Assembly: GCA_033439265.1 (NCBI GenBank)
Contig: JAVTVX010000016.1
Location: 1,121,001 to 1,185,000, forward strand
DNA from: Dillenia suffruticosa
Taxonomy: Eukaryota; Streptophyta; Magnoliopsida; Dilleniales; Dilleniaceae
Direction: 5' to 3'
Length of the DNA stretch: 64,000 nucleotides
The notes under the pieces are model-generated. The model worked only from the letters and a program-made list of their open reading frames with translations, did no database searches and had not been told where the DNA came from. Below are positions 35,547 to 46,760 of the stretch, piece by piece; the first letter of the stretch is position 1, and each line of letters opens with the position of its first letter. Both the position numbers and the translations under genes were made by a program.

Positions 35547-38500
35547 TCGAGATTAGTCTGATCGAGTTCATGATTTTGATTCTTGGAAGACAGGAATCAA
35601 AATTGAATCGACGGGTCATTTTTATAAACTTTTTGTATTTGTATTTGTATTTTGTGATGATGTAGTGAATCTAAGTGTGCTTAAAGTATAAATATTATAA
35701 TGTATGTGATTTATGAAAGCAAGGACAGGATAAAGGTGGTGGGGTTGAATGTATCCACCCCAAAATCCAAGTAAGCCTTTAGATTTTTTTTTTTTTTTTT
35801 TCCATAGGAAATGAAATGACGCGTATATATATGTCTACCCTCTCTTACTACCGAACTAAATCGGGAAATACTTTATGTACCAGGTTGAAATAATGCAAAG
35901 AAAAGTTTATGTGGAAAAAGATCACATGGGTATGATTGTGTATTTTATTCAAAATGGATTATGATTTGGCTTTTGAAGGATTTTGGGTAGTGCTTGTGGG
36001 GTATTTGATTCCACCAGAAGCTTAGAAAAAGTTCACTTTTCTTTTCCTATGTTGGAGTGTCTTCACATGACGATCATGTGCTTGAGGATAGCCCCCTTTG
36101 CATGTTTGTTTGATTCTCTAATCTCTTCTGCGCATGATTACTCCACTATTTCCCTTCTTTTGCTTGTTTGCTGTCCTTTGATTTGCACTATGTTTGTTTG
36201 CCTACTTTTGATTTGCACCTCATGGTGCTGCATAATGAATTAAGAACCATTATTTTTATTTTTTTCAAGATTTTGACCAATTATAACAAGGTTTTTATTA
36301 TACCCTTGATACCTACGGGGTTAATCACAAGTCAAAAGTTTAATACTATAATCAGAAACCTAAAATCATTACTCAAGACTCTAACGTTATTATAAAAAAT
36401 TTAAAATTATTACTCGAAAACTTAACATAATTGTAGAAAAACCTAAAATCATCATTCACAACTTTAATATTACCATGGAAAAATCTAAAATTGTCGTATG
36501 AAAATTTAACAATATCACATGAATGCTTAAAGAATTCTCCTTTTTGCTAATCCTCCCCCCTACCGATTAAACGTATAAGATCACTTGTGAGCATTCATTG
36601 CTGGCATTCAACTTGTGGAGAGTAAATGAATTTACTGAAAATTAGTAATAATCGTACATTCTTGAACATGGTAAGAAGTGTACTTAGTCTCTATTAGGGA
36701 GAAATAAATAGGCTGTAGGGACTCCTCGTGAGTTCAATGGGGCCTTCTTGTTCAGAGGGAAGGTATTCACACCCCCAAGGTGAATATATTTTCAAGTACA
36801 TGTAAATTAATGTGCTGGTTCGTATGAGAAACTAAGGAGATGTAAGCTTTACCCAAGAAAAAAAAAAAAGGTTCAATGCTTGACTGTTTTCCTTCCCATT
36901 TATCCTTTATCCTCATTTTGATTGAAATAGGGATTTAAATTTCTTCTGAATCCCGTATCAATAGATTCATTAACAGGCCATTAATGAAGCTGAAAAAGTG
37001 CATTAATGATGGACAATATATGACATTGATATGCTCTCTAATATCATGTGGGCATGTTCAAATGCTGGACCACATATACCATGATCTTTTTTTTTCCCTA
37101 AATAATCGATATTCAAAATCAAATTTTGACTAATCTACTCGAGCGTTATTAGATCCAATTTAGAAAGATTTCTTCTGGTAAAATTTTTTTTATTTTCAAG
37201 TTTCGAATTTGAAATTTGATTAAAAAATCTAACATCTGTATAATAAATATGTCTTTACTCACTAAACTAATTTTGCATTTGTCATATACTATAGTCATTA
37301 TCAAACCACTATATTGGATCACTTGAAATGAGCTGCAAAATTTAAATTCAAGCGTAGTTTTTCTCTCCATGTACTTTAGCAAATTAATCCATGATTTGTT
37401 TCACTATTGATGATGGCTTTACTATCATTATACACTTTAATGGCCATTGATGAGCCAACCTTGAATTTTAAATCCAATCAGAGAATGTGATGCCAACCAT
37501 GGAATTTAATTCAATGTCTAGACAATAATGTGGTTTGGAGACATATAGACCCCAAAAATATTAATGAGATAGTCTTCCCTACCTAACACATGATGAGTCT
37601 CACTCAACTTACAGTGTCACACACAGCTTCGGATGCTTTCTAGCTACTAACTGTTTGGCTATATTACTCCCCTTTTTCAGGAATGCATCAAGCCTAACAG
37701 TTTCTCAAATCTAGTATAAGATTTAAATTAAAATGAAAGATTTAAAGAGGTCAATTATTAAAAATCCCAATCTCCCAACAACAATTATATTTGACTAACC
37801 CAGATGATGTAGAGAGGACGATTGACCAATACTTTTGTAATATGTGTGCATTTTTTTTGGGGGCAACATCGTATTAGTTGATCATCCTAAGACTGACTAT
37901 TTGTTCAAATAGCATTGTCAAGAAAGGAACAACTTTCTTTTATAACGGTGTTCTTTTATAAGTTCCTGAATGAGTTTAGCAAGTTTTCCAATATGGACCT
38001 TTCAACTTGGAGAAGTTCCTTTTGAAAAATTGATGTTGATTAGAGCAACACATTCCTCGTAGATTTCAACAGTTACAGATGGTGCAGCAGTACTGCATTC
38101 TGGTTGCATTTATACTTTGGTTAGGCAAGAGGATGAAGATAATGCATAGGGCAGCAATGCAAGGATCAACCAGGAGGACCTCCTTGATTAATAGAAGAGG
38201 AGGTCCCCATCATGGGAGAGAAAAAAGGAGCCACATTCATTCATGTGTCATGCTTGTAAATTGCAGCCAGAAAAAATAATAGTCTGGGGACCCCATGCCA
38301 CCTCTCTGTATTAATTTCCCAAAAGCTGAAAAAGGAAATAATGCTTTTATGCTACAGCAAATTTTCAACAACCTACTTTCTTTTACTCTTCCAAATTTAC
38401 ATTCAATTGTGATGACCGAGGAACATTGTCTCCTTTGTTTCAACGAAATTAGAAAAACTGTTTCCTTCCAGTTCCGGTACAACTCTACAGAAACCAGATT

Positions 38501-38939
38501 AAGATTTGGTATCACGAGGGCTTAGCAACAACCCCATTAAAAGAACATAGTACAGCCTTGGGCAAGTTGGGTCAGGCTTGGTTTTCTAAGGCTTGTTCTT
38601 TGTACTTGACATTTCAAGATGTAGTGCTTGCTGGGCAATCACACATGATTATAGGAGCAGACCAAGTAAATAATGGAATGGTGGATTTGAAGCCCTTTAT
38701 TGACAGCCAGCCTGATTAGGCAAGATGAGTAGCCTGCCCATGATCCAATCTAGAACCAAGGTCTACGCTTCTGTTTCAGTTCATCTTCAACTGAGCTTAG
38801 TATATCTTATTTTAAATATTATAAGAAAATGTAAAATTATAAAAGTAAAAGACAAATTTTCTTATTTGTTTATTTGTTTTTTTTTGGGGGGGTGTTCAGG
38901 TTGGACTCTCTCAGTTCTCAAAGTAGAGGTTTCCATCTT

Positions 38940-39021
38940 TTTTTTTTTTGTATAATGATTTAAACATGAGATCATCAAATTGGGAGAGGGGTTTGGATCA
39001 CTATGTTGTCCCCTTGGGAAC
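38940..39021 (-). repeat. Short poly-A SINE with perfect 18-bp target-site duplication
   Basis: The unit is bounded by perfect direct repeats AGTAGAGGTTTCCATCTT at 38922-38939 and 39022-39039. On the minus strand it begins GTTCCCAAGGGGACAACATA, has an A-box-like CATAGTGATCC and a B-box-like CATGTTTAAATC, and ends in an A tail. It matches the plus-strand unit at 9467-9553 in word order and length. Total length is only about 82 bp, short for a SINE. Confidence 0.8.
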
Positions 39022-39290
39022 AGTAGAGGTTTCCATCTTAGCAAGCGCTTGAAAAAGTATTTGGATCCTGCCACTTAGTAATTTAAAATTTGCCAGCTAA
39101 AACAGTTGAATGCTAGCAGTGTGACACACAAGGTTGCACATATAAGGGTTTTAAGGTTGACCAGCTATAGTACCACCCTTACATTTACCTTCTGAAGCAT
39201 CGATTCCCTAACAAGTACAGGCCTCGATCCTTATTTTTCACTATTGGTAAAGAAACAATTTCCTGAATTGAGAACAATCGCAACCTGTTG

Positions 39291-39293
<3 letters not shown>

Positions 39294-39328
<35 letters not shown>
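39294..39328. repeat. (CT)n microsatellite
   Basis: A CT run of about 35 bp with one interruption. It accounts for a low-complexity open frame on the minus strand. Confidence 0.9.
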
Positions 39329-39335
<7 letters not shown>

Positions 39336-39833
39336 ACTCTCTCACAAAAGTGGCTCTGCTTCAGCATTTTGAAGAACAAAATGGTCAGCAACTGCTACGT
39401 GGGATGATATCACTGTGATCCTAATACTGCAATTAGGATTTTAACACCAAAGAAAGCACACTTGTTAACGGCTAGAATGATCCACCTTATTAAAAAAACT
39501 ATCTCCCTGCAGCTTGTCAATTGATCAAGTATCAATGTCAATGATGTCATTATATGGAAGAAGGCACTGTAATGGTCTTCACAAACAAGAGCTCAGATGA
39601 GCTTATGAAAAGGTTTCAATATTAGGTGCACTAATCTTCTTAGAAGGAATAGATTAACTCCTAAAAAGAATTTATAAAAAAAAAAAAAAAAACACTACAT
39701 AGAAGGTTTAGAGTTGTAACTCCAAATGGTGCTTAGGGCTATTTATTGGTAAGAAAAGTCAGTTTCTTAGGGCTTTTCTTTTCATTCAAAAAAACACAGG
39801 AGCTGGTGAGATCAAACAATGACCCCAAAAAAT

Positions 39834-42100
39834 TCACATTTCAGATTCAAATCCAATGTTCCAAAATCCTTCAGGAGTCATAGGCGGGCAACACCTGTAA
39901 CAGTGCTTGGAAACGCCATCATGATGTTCACAGCACAAAACCCTATTATCACCATCAATGTTGGGGAGCACTGCATCATCACATTTTTTACATTGCTTGC
40001 ATTCAATTCTTTTCAAATTCTCCTGCTCAGCTTTCTTTCTCACTGGTTCCACGTACTTGAAGCCTTTGCCTCCAGCCTCAGAGATGGTGTTGGCTGCTTT
40101 TGCAGGTTGCAATCCACAGTAGGATCCTGTGTTTCATCATTGGAGCTGTCAAACTTCATATCATCCGGAACTGGGACGGGAAGATCTTGAACCTCGTCCT
40201 TCTTGAACCTGATTAAGTTTTCTTCGATATTCTCTAGAGCAGTATCAAGAAAATCATCATGAGGGTCAGACCCTTTTTGGTCTTTATGTGACCCGGTATC
40301 CATCCAGTAGGATACAGACCTATCTGTGCCCCTTTGTGGTACGGAACTCATGTCCCTTGTCCGTTTTTGGTCATTTACTGAAATACAACTAGTAGAAGGA
40401 AGGCATGATCCTGAGCTTTGAAAGGAGTTTAATCTTTTATCACCCTTCAATTTTTTGCTGGAACTGACCTCATTCTTCTTGTGTTGATGTGTATCGCCTT
40501 CAAAGGCAGATATCACTTGTTCTCTAGTTTCAGCATCTACAAAAACCAGGCAATGAAAAACTGGTTAGCACTGATTATATATCAGAGTATCATGAATAAT
40601 GAATACCAGGTTGGCAGAATAGGTGCATCCGCACATACAACCAAGCACTTGTTCATGCCTTAGGATATGCCAACAATCTTAGGATCGCCAAAATTAAACT
40701 GTTCTCTTTCAGATATCAACAAAGTTAAACAAGCAATAGGAAACAATTTATTACCAGCAAATGCCCCTGGATTATGGCATCTATCTGTTGCTGATGTTTT
40801 TCATGCAATTTCCTTCCTTGAGCCACTTCTAGGCTTCTCCGATTGAGCTCTACTTCCAGCTGATTCTCTTTTTCCGGCAGAGATTTTAGCCTGGCCAAAA
40901 GCACCTCTTTCTCATCTTCAGGCTTTTGAGAAAGCTGCACATTCTTTATCATTTTCCAGCCATTTGAATCAATATGTTGCTTTGTTTGTCCTCCTATCCC
41001 CCTTCTATCTGTTATGTCTTCAATCTTCTTCCTAAATTCCTCCCTGAGAATCTTTATTGCTCTCCTTAAATATTCCATGTTGTCCATTATAATGTCCTTC
41101 CCTTTTCATGATCATTCAACAAATATTCATTTTTAACCGTGCAGTTTGATTTTCTTGAATGCGCTCTCTTGCAAATCCCTCCCCTCAGTGACTTCCTCAA
41201 TTAACCCATCAGCATTTTGCTCTACATCATGTAGTTGAATAAGAAGCACTCCATCTCGCTCCTCATTCTCCTTTAACAATTTTAGTTTATTTTCTATGTT
41301 GGATCTTTGAGATTCAACTTCTTGGAGCAAATTATTTCTTGATATCAAGACTTCATGGAATTCTTTAGATTTCTGCAGAAGCTCTGATTCTAGATGATGA
41401 CATTTTCTCTCTAGACCTTCGATTTTGGCAACAAGCAAGTTTTTCTTTTCTTCATCCTCATGTAAGAGCTTTTCCTTGTTTGCTACAGTGGAAGCTTTTT
41501 CTTCAACCATCTGGAGCAATTTATCTTGTGATTCTTTTGCTTCCTTGATTTTAATTGTCTCCTGTAGAAGATTCCAAGGCAGATCTTGAACCTGCAACTA
41601 AACATTTTTGTTTCTTCAGAAGCAACATATTCTCCTCTTCAAGCTTTTTCAACCACTTTTCATAATCAACTATTGTAGTCTATTAATTCAATGTGTTTGA
41701 CTAACATTCCTTGCACTTCCATTGCTTGAGCTACTTCTTTATCCTTTTTGCGAAGCTCTCATTGGAGCTCCTTGACATTGTCATTCAAGGAAATCTCATT
41801 ATTAGCCAACTTTTCCTTCTCCAACTTCATAGACTGGATTTCTTCTTGAGCCTGTTGCTTTTGAAGCTGAAGATCTTTTATTTGTACTAGGAAATCATTT
41901 TCCTTACTTCCCCAGGTGTGCTCTGCGGCCTTCCGGGCTTCAGAATATATTTTCTGCAGGTCTCGAGAATTTGATTGGATGTTAGGACAGAGTTAGCTGC
42001 AGAATATGTACTCTATATGTGAAATTCTGTCTTTTGCCTCCTGAATTGTCGCAACAAGCATGGTAGTAAAGCCCAGAGACAGACTTTATATTCCCCTGGA
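39834..42100 (-). pseudogene. GR1: COM1/GR1 (Sae2/CtIP family) DNA-end-resection gene, broken copy
   Basis: The family initiates resection of double-strand breaks with the MRE11 complex and is needed for meiotic repair. Minus-strand blocks follow the family order. An N-terminal block MLVATIQEAKDRISHIEYIF lies near 42060. A long coiled coil spans 41980-40725 (LQLQKQQAQEEIQSMKLEKE; NLLVAKIEGLERKCHHLESE; MDNMEYLRRAIKILREEFRK). A linker with KDEVQDLPVPVPDD spans 40516-40110. The conserved C-terminal domain follows (SEAGGKGFKYVEPVRKKAEQ, CKQC, then MTPEGFWNIGFESEM and stop). Lesions: a frame loss with missing bases after YIFCS, a TGA after NDNVKELQ, a frame break near 41700-41650, another near 41130-41090, and one near 40100 before the C-terminal domain. 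The basic RHR motif expected before the TPEGFW block reads KHC. Introns may be partly absent. Upstream it abuts a Gypsy fossil. Confidence 0.8.
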
Positions 42101-42109
42101 TATCAGGAC

Positions 42110-43197
42110 ATGCTGATTGTGGAGACATGACAGGGGATACAAAAGAAAATGTGGCTGATGATGTGGCACCAAAGATGCTGGATGAGGTGGCTTCAAGGAT
42201 GCTGAAAGTCTATAACCGAAGAAGGAAGAAGGGAATTGTGAAGGTAGATGAAGAGTAACAAACTCAGGTTGGAGAGTAGGGGAGAATATAAATGTAGTGG
42301 GGAATAATTGTAAAAGGGGGGAGGGAAAGAAAGAGAAATCCGGCTGCTAGTTGGGACAGTCTGCTTTCATGGCAGACTGCAAATTCTTGGTGTCATTCTA
42401 GAATTGAATCCAGACTCTTGCAGTCCTTTGTCTTCCAAACACTCTATTCTGCTGCTTTTATTGAATTTTTCTCCAATTTCATAGCTGATTTTAACAAATT
42501 GGTCCGAGCTGCCAGATACTCTAAACAGCGAGGGACTGGAGAATTGACGCCACAAATTAGAATGGAGTCACGAATTGAAGCTGTCGAGAAAAATTGTTGC
42601 AAGAATAATGGAAGAATTGCTCCACCAACATTCTTGACTAGACAGATTAGACACGCTGAAGGAGACGAAGGTGGAGAAGGTGGAGAAGGCGGAGGCATGT
42701 GCTTCAACTACCACAGCAAGCGGGATCGCTAGTGGAACAGCTTTGTGGGTCGGGTTTTGGGTTGAATCTCAGTCGGGCTGCTCTAGCACCACCCAAATTC
42801 CAAGCCCCAATTGCATCTGACACCCAAGTTTCAAGACCCGCATTTGTCTCACCGGCCAAAAACCTAATTTCTCACTCAATTTCACGAGTAGCTTCATTGT
42901 TTGGAAGAGATGCAGGGCTTCATGAGTTCGAATTCTTACCCTAATTTCTTCCTTGAGTCCATTGTGGAACAACCTTAAATAGAGTTGATTGTTGAGCCCC
43001 TAACCAAAGCCGCTCGAGCTACAAAATCAGTGATGTACTCTTCAACGTCGGCGAGTTGTTTCGTGGATGCTAGGGTTTGCGATCAGTCCATTGCCGAATC
43101 GATCTAGTAATTCCACTGTTAGCTCCGACCAAGTAATGTCCAGATTCTGCTTATGCAGCCATTGAACCCAGTGAAGAGCAGAACCTCCATTTGCATG
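42110..43197. mobile_element. Ty3/Gypsy-like fossil fragments
   Basis: A broken, old virus-like element in at least two pieces of opposite orientation. On the plus strand, about 42110-42730 looks like the end of an LTR, a short primer-binding-like stretch and the start of gag (MESRIEAVEKN). On the minus strand, about 42770-43197 encodes gag core sequence (HWVQWLHKQ, ELLDRFGNGLIANPS, GLKEEIRVRIRTHE). No protease, polymerase or second LTR was seen. Exact ends could not be set. Confidence 0.6.
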
Positions 43198-43449
43198 GTA
43201 AGCTAGGACTAGGAGTTCATCCAGCCATGTTTTCACTTCGATATCATCCACCTGCTTCTCTTCAGCATCACCCAACGCAAGCTTGATCTTCCGCAACATT
43301 GACCTCCGGTTCCTGAGCTCAGAGTGAAATCCCTCTCGAAGGGCAAAGTTCGTCATCAGGCCAGGAGCCAACTTATCCAGAAGAGGTTGAAGATAAGCAG
43401 CCAAAAGTGACCCCCCCCATAGCTGAACAAGATGGGAAGATGCTAACAC
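43198..43449 (-). pseudogene. N-terminal coiled-coil (Rx_N) fragment of a CC-NLR gene
   Basis: About 84 codons match the N-terminal coiled-coil domain of RPP13-like resistance proteins: VQLWGGSLLAAYLQPLLDKL, FHSELRNRRSMLRKIKLALG, then DAEEKQVDDIEVKTWLDELL and VLAY. In intact relatives the next residues are DAEDVLDEFA and the NB-ARC domain. Here the frame runs without a stop into Gypsy gag-like sequence (HWVQWLHKQ). No NB-ARC or LRR follows on this side. It lies downstream, on the same strand, of the LRR part of the next NLR relic, so it is not that gene's start in its present position. It may be a tandem neighbour truncated by a retroelement. Expression is unknown. Confidence 0.7.
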
Positions 43450-44599
43450 TGATGCAGAAGGGGATGGAGTTCAAGGAAGATTCAGATCATCCGCAAAGGG
43501 GTTTGTATACCAACATCAACGTCAACAGCCACAAAAAATAGGAATTAGCTCCACGGGATCAATAAAAAATAACCCGAAAATGAATGAATGCTTAAAACCA
43601 AGAGAGAGAGAGAGAGATACCTGATTAGTTTTTGAAGAAGCAGAGAGGAAGCGCAGAGAAAAGGCCAGATACTCCTGCCGCTCCAGTGACCCGAAAGCCG
43701 GTGGCTCTCGTTTTCAAAGACAGTATACTTTTCCTTTCTTTCTCCTTTCCGGGTCCCGCCAATGCGCCTTGACTTCATTTATTGTTATTTTTTTTCTTTC
43801 TAAATATTACCCTTTTTTTTCATTTAAAAAATGTCATAATTATCATGCTCATCATCATTATCATCCTCATTTGAATAATATCAATTTTTTTTCATTTAAA
43901 TTTGCGGGTCCACCCCAAATATTTGGGCAGAGAATTTTATTGGAACTGCAGTGAGGAATTGTGACTCATTATTTAGCCTCCTAATTCACGACCTTTTCAA
44001 ACACCTATATGAAGAACTATCTCCAATATTATTCGCTATTTGGTAGATGGTGTGTGCATATCCTCCGTGACTTTGTCTTACATTTTTTTCTCTCCAAGAG
44101 GGTCTTAGCAGAGGAAGCCAAGATTCATAAAAATGAAGCCATCTCTCATTCTCTTGAGCTTTCAAGCTTTATGGTGAAGATGGTATCGTCCACCACACAC
44201 ACTCACAATTTACTAGACGTCTCAATATTTTTTGTCATTAGCTTTGGGCACATCAAGATCCAGAGTTCACTGAGCGATATGAGGTTTCGAAGCCAGCGGT
44301 TGACAGTGACTCCAAATTTGAGAGATTTACGATGAGGAGAAAGGTTAGAGTGGGAGGGAGCAGAGACTGAGACTCATGGTGGAAAGCAAACCACATCTCT
44401 GAATCGGCCTATAAGGAAAAAGCGTGTTAGAGAGGGGAATTTGTGGGGTGCCCATTCATCCCAAATTTGCTTCTCCTCCTTCTCGCAGTTCCCAAAACCA
44501 AGGTGTTCGAGGATGGGAGTCCAACCCCCTTCAGGAAAAGACTATATATTCCTACACCCCGAGACACACAGAACAGTGAGTTTTTGGAGGTTACTTGGC

Positions 44600-46760
44600 A
44601 GGTATTTCAGATTCTTGTAACTCTTGATTTGCAGACATCTGAGGATAGCTTAGGCAATCCAGTTTCTGGAAATGATTCTATGCTTTCACAATTTTCTATG
44701 ACTAAAGAAATGAGATTGGTACATAGGCATTCCGGTAAGCTATTGAGATTAGGATACTCTGCGAACCATATAAGATGAAGGGATGTGGTGCTGAGTAGTA
44801 TCTCACTGATTGACTCCAATTTTCTGCATTTATGAATGGAAAGCCTACTAAAGGTGGCAGGCAGGACACCACTTGGAAATGATCCAAACGATGTAGACTC
44901 TCTTTTTTTCAACTCTTGCAAGTTACAATTGCCGCTAATGTCACCTAGCTGGTTCTGCATGATTCCATCCGGTAAAGTTCGCAGATTTTTGCAATTTTCA
45001 GTGATGGAGGTAAGGCAGTGCAGGCCATTTGCAATGTCCTTGACATTTGATAACCTTAGTTCACACAGAGAAGGAAACATTTTAAGTACGGGGACCACCA
45101 ACTCAGGACAATTTTCAATTGTGAGGTACACTAGTGAGGTAACACCAATGGGGCAAGACTCGTCAACCCATTTTGGCATATTTGTAAACACCCATGTCTT
45201 CAAGGATGCAATGGGCCGACCAAGTGGAGAAGACTCTCCATATTTCTCTATTCCGACTGTTTAAATTTTGATCGTTCCATCAATCTTCAATCCTTCGAAT
45301 AGACAGTCGACCACATGATGGCAAAGACTTGCATCTTTCGCAATTGAGAAGAGAGATTTCCTCCAATTTAGAAAATGAGGAATCCCCAATCCATTTCAGA
45401 AAAAATCATGCCACCATAGCCTTTTATTACTAACTTTCTCAATATCTTGTGCAATTCCAGCCAGTTGAGAACATAAATTTGACTCTCTGCATTTTCAACG
45501 TTGTCCAAATTTCCGGCCCTTTCCAGTACTCGTTCCTCAATATTTTTCCTGTCCTTCAAGTTGATCACTGTAGCATCCTGAATATCTATCACTTTTTCTA
45601 ATCCTGAAATGGTTAGACTGCCCACTAAATGACGCACATTTCATAGCTCCCTCAAAAGCAATGAGGGGGCAATTTTCAAAAAAATTTCTAGTCTACCACA
45701 TGAGGTGGCAACTCTTGTAAGCTACGTGTATTAACGATATCAAGGTGGCAAAGATCAGCAAGAACTACAAATCTTAAAGGCAATTTCTGAAGATGGTTGC
45801 AGCATTTCAGTATCAAAGATGGTAAATAATGGAGTGTACACAAAGATTCTGTTAAAAGCTGTATCTTAGTATAGGATCAATTGAGGTCTCGTGGATGCTT
45901 TAAATCACCAACTGAACTTGGTAACTCACAGATTCTGTAACAACACAGTGCAAGCACTGTTAAGCACCTTAATCATGGCAACATATTGTGTGATAGCTTT
46001 TCGTTAATGAAATGAAACATGCCCAGATCCTGAACCGGTAGTGTAATTAATGTTTGTAACCTTTGTATTTTTAGCACTTCAAACTTCTTGATGGGCTCAT
46101 GTTCAGAGCGAGGATATGATGAATGACACATTGCTGCTATATTAGTTTGAACGTACTTCACTTCCTTATCCTCCACCTTAAAACAATCTCTTCTTGCAGC
46201 TATCTCAGCTAAATCATGGATGAGATCGTGCATAACAAATTTTGTTACATTGGAACTTGACTGCTCCAAAAGTGATCTTGATAATAAGACATGAAAATAC
46301 TCAAGACCCAAGTCTTCCATTTGCTATCCTCATTTGACCCCCCCCAAGAAACCCATTTGCCATCCATAGCAAATTAACTCTTCCTTATTGAATTGAGAAT
46401 CTTTTGGAAAAATAGAACAATACAAAGAACACCGTTTCAAATGAAGGAAGTTAGTGATAGCTCAATCCTAAAGTGGGAAAAATCTTTTTGTTTATTGAAC
46501 GATTCCACAAAGGACTAACATACACTTCTTCCCACTTCAATGGATCTCGATTGCACAAGAGCCAACAAGTGTCTTGGCTGCTAATGGCAAGCCATTACTT
46601 TAAAATTTTGGTCTGCACTTAAATCTTCAGCTTCCATTGCATGTCGTGCAAATATGGAAATAGATTCATCATTCTTTCATTCTAATGTCCCTGTGTGTGT
46701 TACTGTAGTTTGTCCATGTACCATTCTGAAATTTTATATATTCCAATCTTGCATGGAGTT
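44600..46760 (-). pseudogene. CC-NB-LRR (RPP13-like) resistance gene relic lacking its 5' part
   Basis: Intact relatives are intracellular immune receptors. Reading 5' to 3' on the minus strand: NDESISIFARHAMEAEDLSA near 46680; the GLPL motif NGLPLAAKTLVG near 46590; the RNBS-D/winged-helix block HLKRCSLYCSIFPKDSQFNK near 46430; MEDLGLEYFHVLLSRSLLEQ and the MHD motif KFVMHDLIHDLAE from 46320; the linker GSLTISGLEKVIDIQDA near 45600; and LRRs down to 44607 (KNLRTLPDGI, FSRLSIHKCRKLESI). The P-loop, kinase-2 and coiled coil were not found upstream. The frame shifts at several points (for example around 46500, 46370 and 46320) and stops separate the LRR blocks. It is therefore a truncated pseudogene, although single exons may be transcribed. 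Confidence 0.82.

Larger units (their letters stand above)
35547..39833. other. Intergenic DNA
   Basis: No gene recognised. The first 200 bases are the probable 3' UTR of the DRT100-like gene. The rest holds poly-T and poly-A tracts, a SINE-like fragment on the minus strand near 37095-37240, a clean short SINE at 38940-39021, and a (CT)n run near 39294-39328. A GC-richer patch near 38080-38280 contains the inverted words AGGAGGACCTCCT but no supported frame. Confidence 0.55.

Noticed and set aside
35983-36395. Two hydrophobic plus-strand open frames downstream of the DRT100-like gene
   Set aside because: Cys- and Leu-rich composition comes from TTTG/CTTT-rich DNA. There is no start context or family resemblance.
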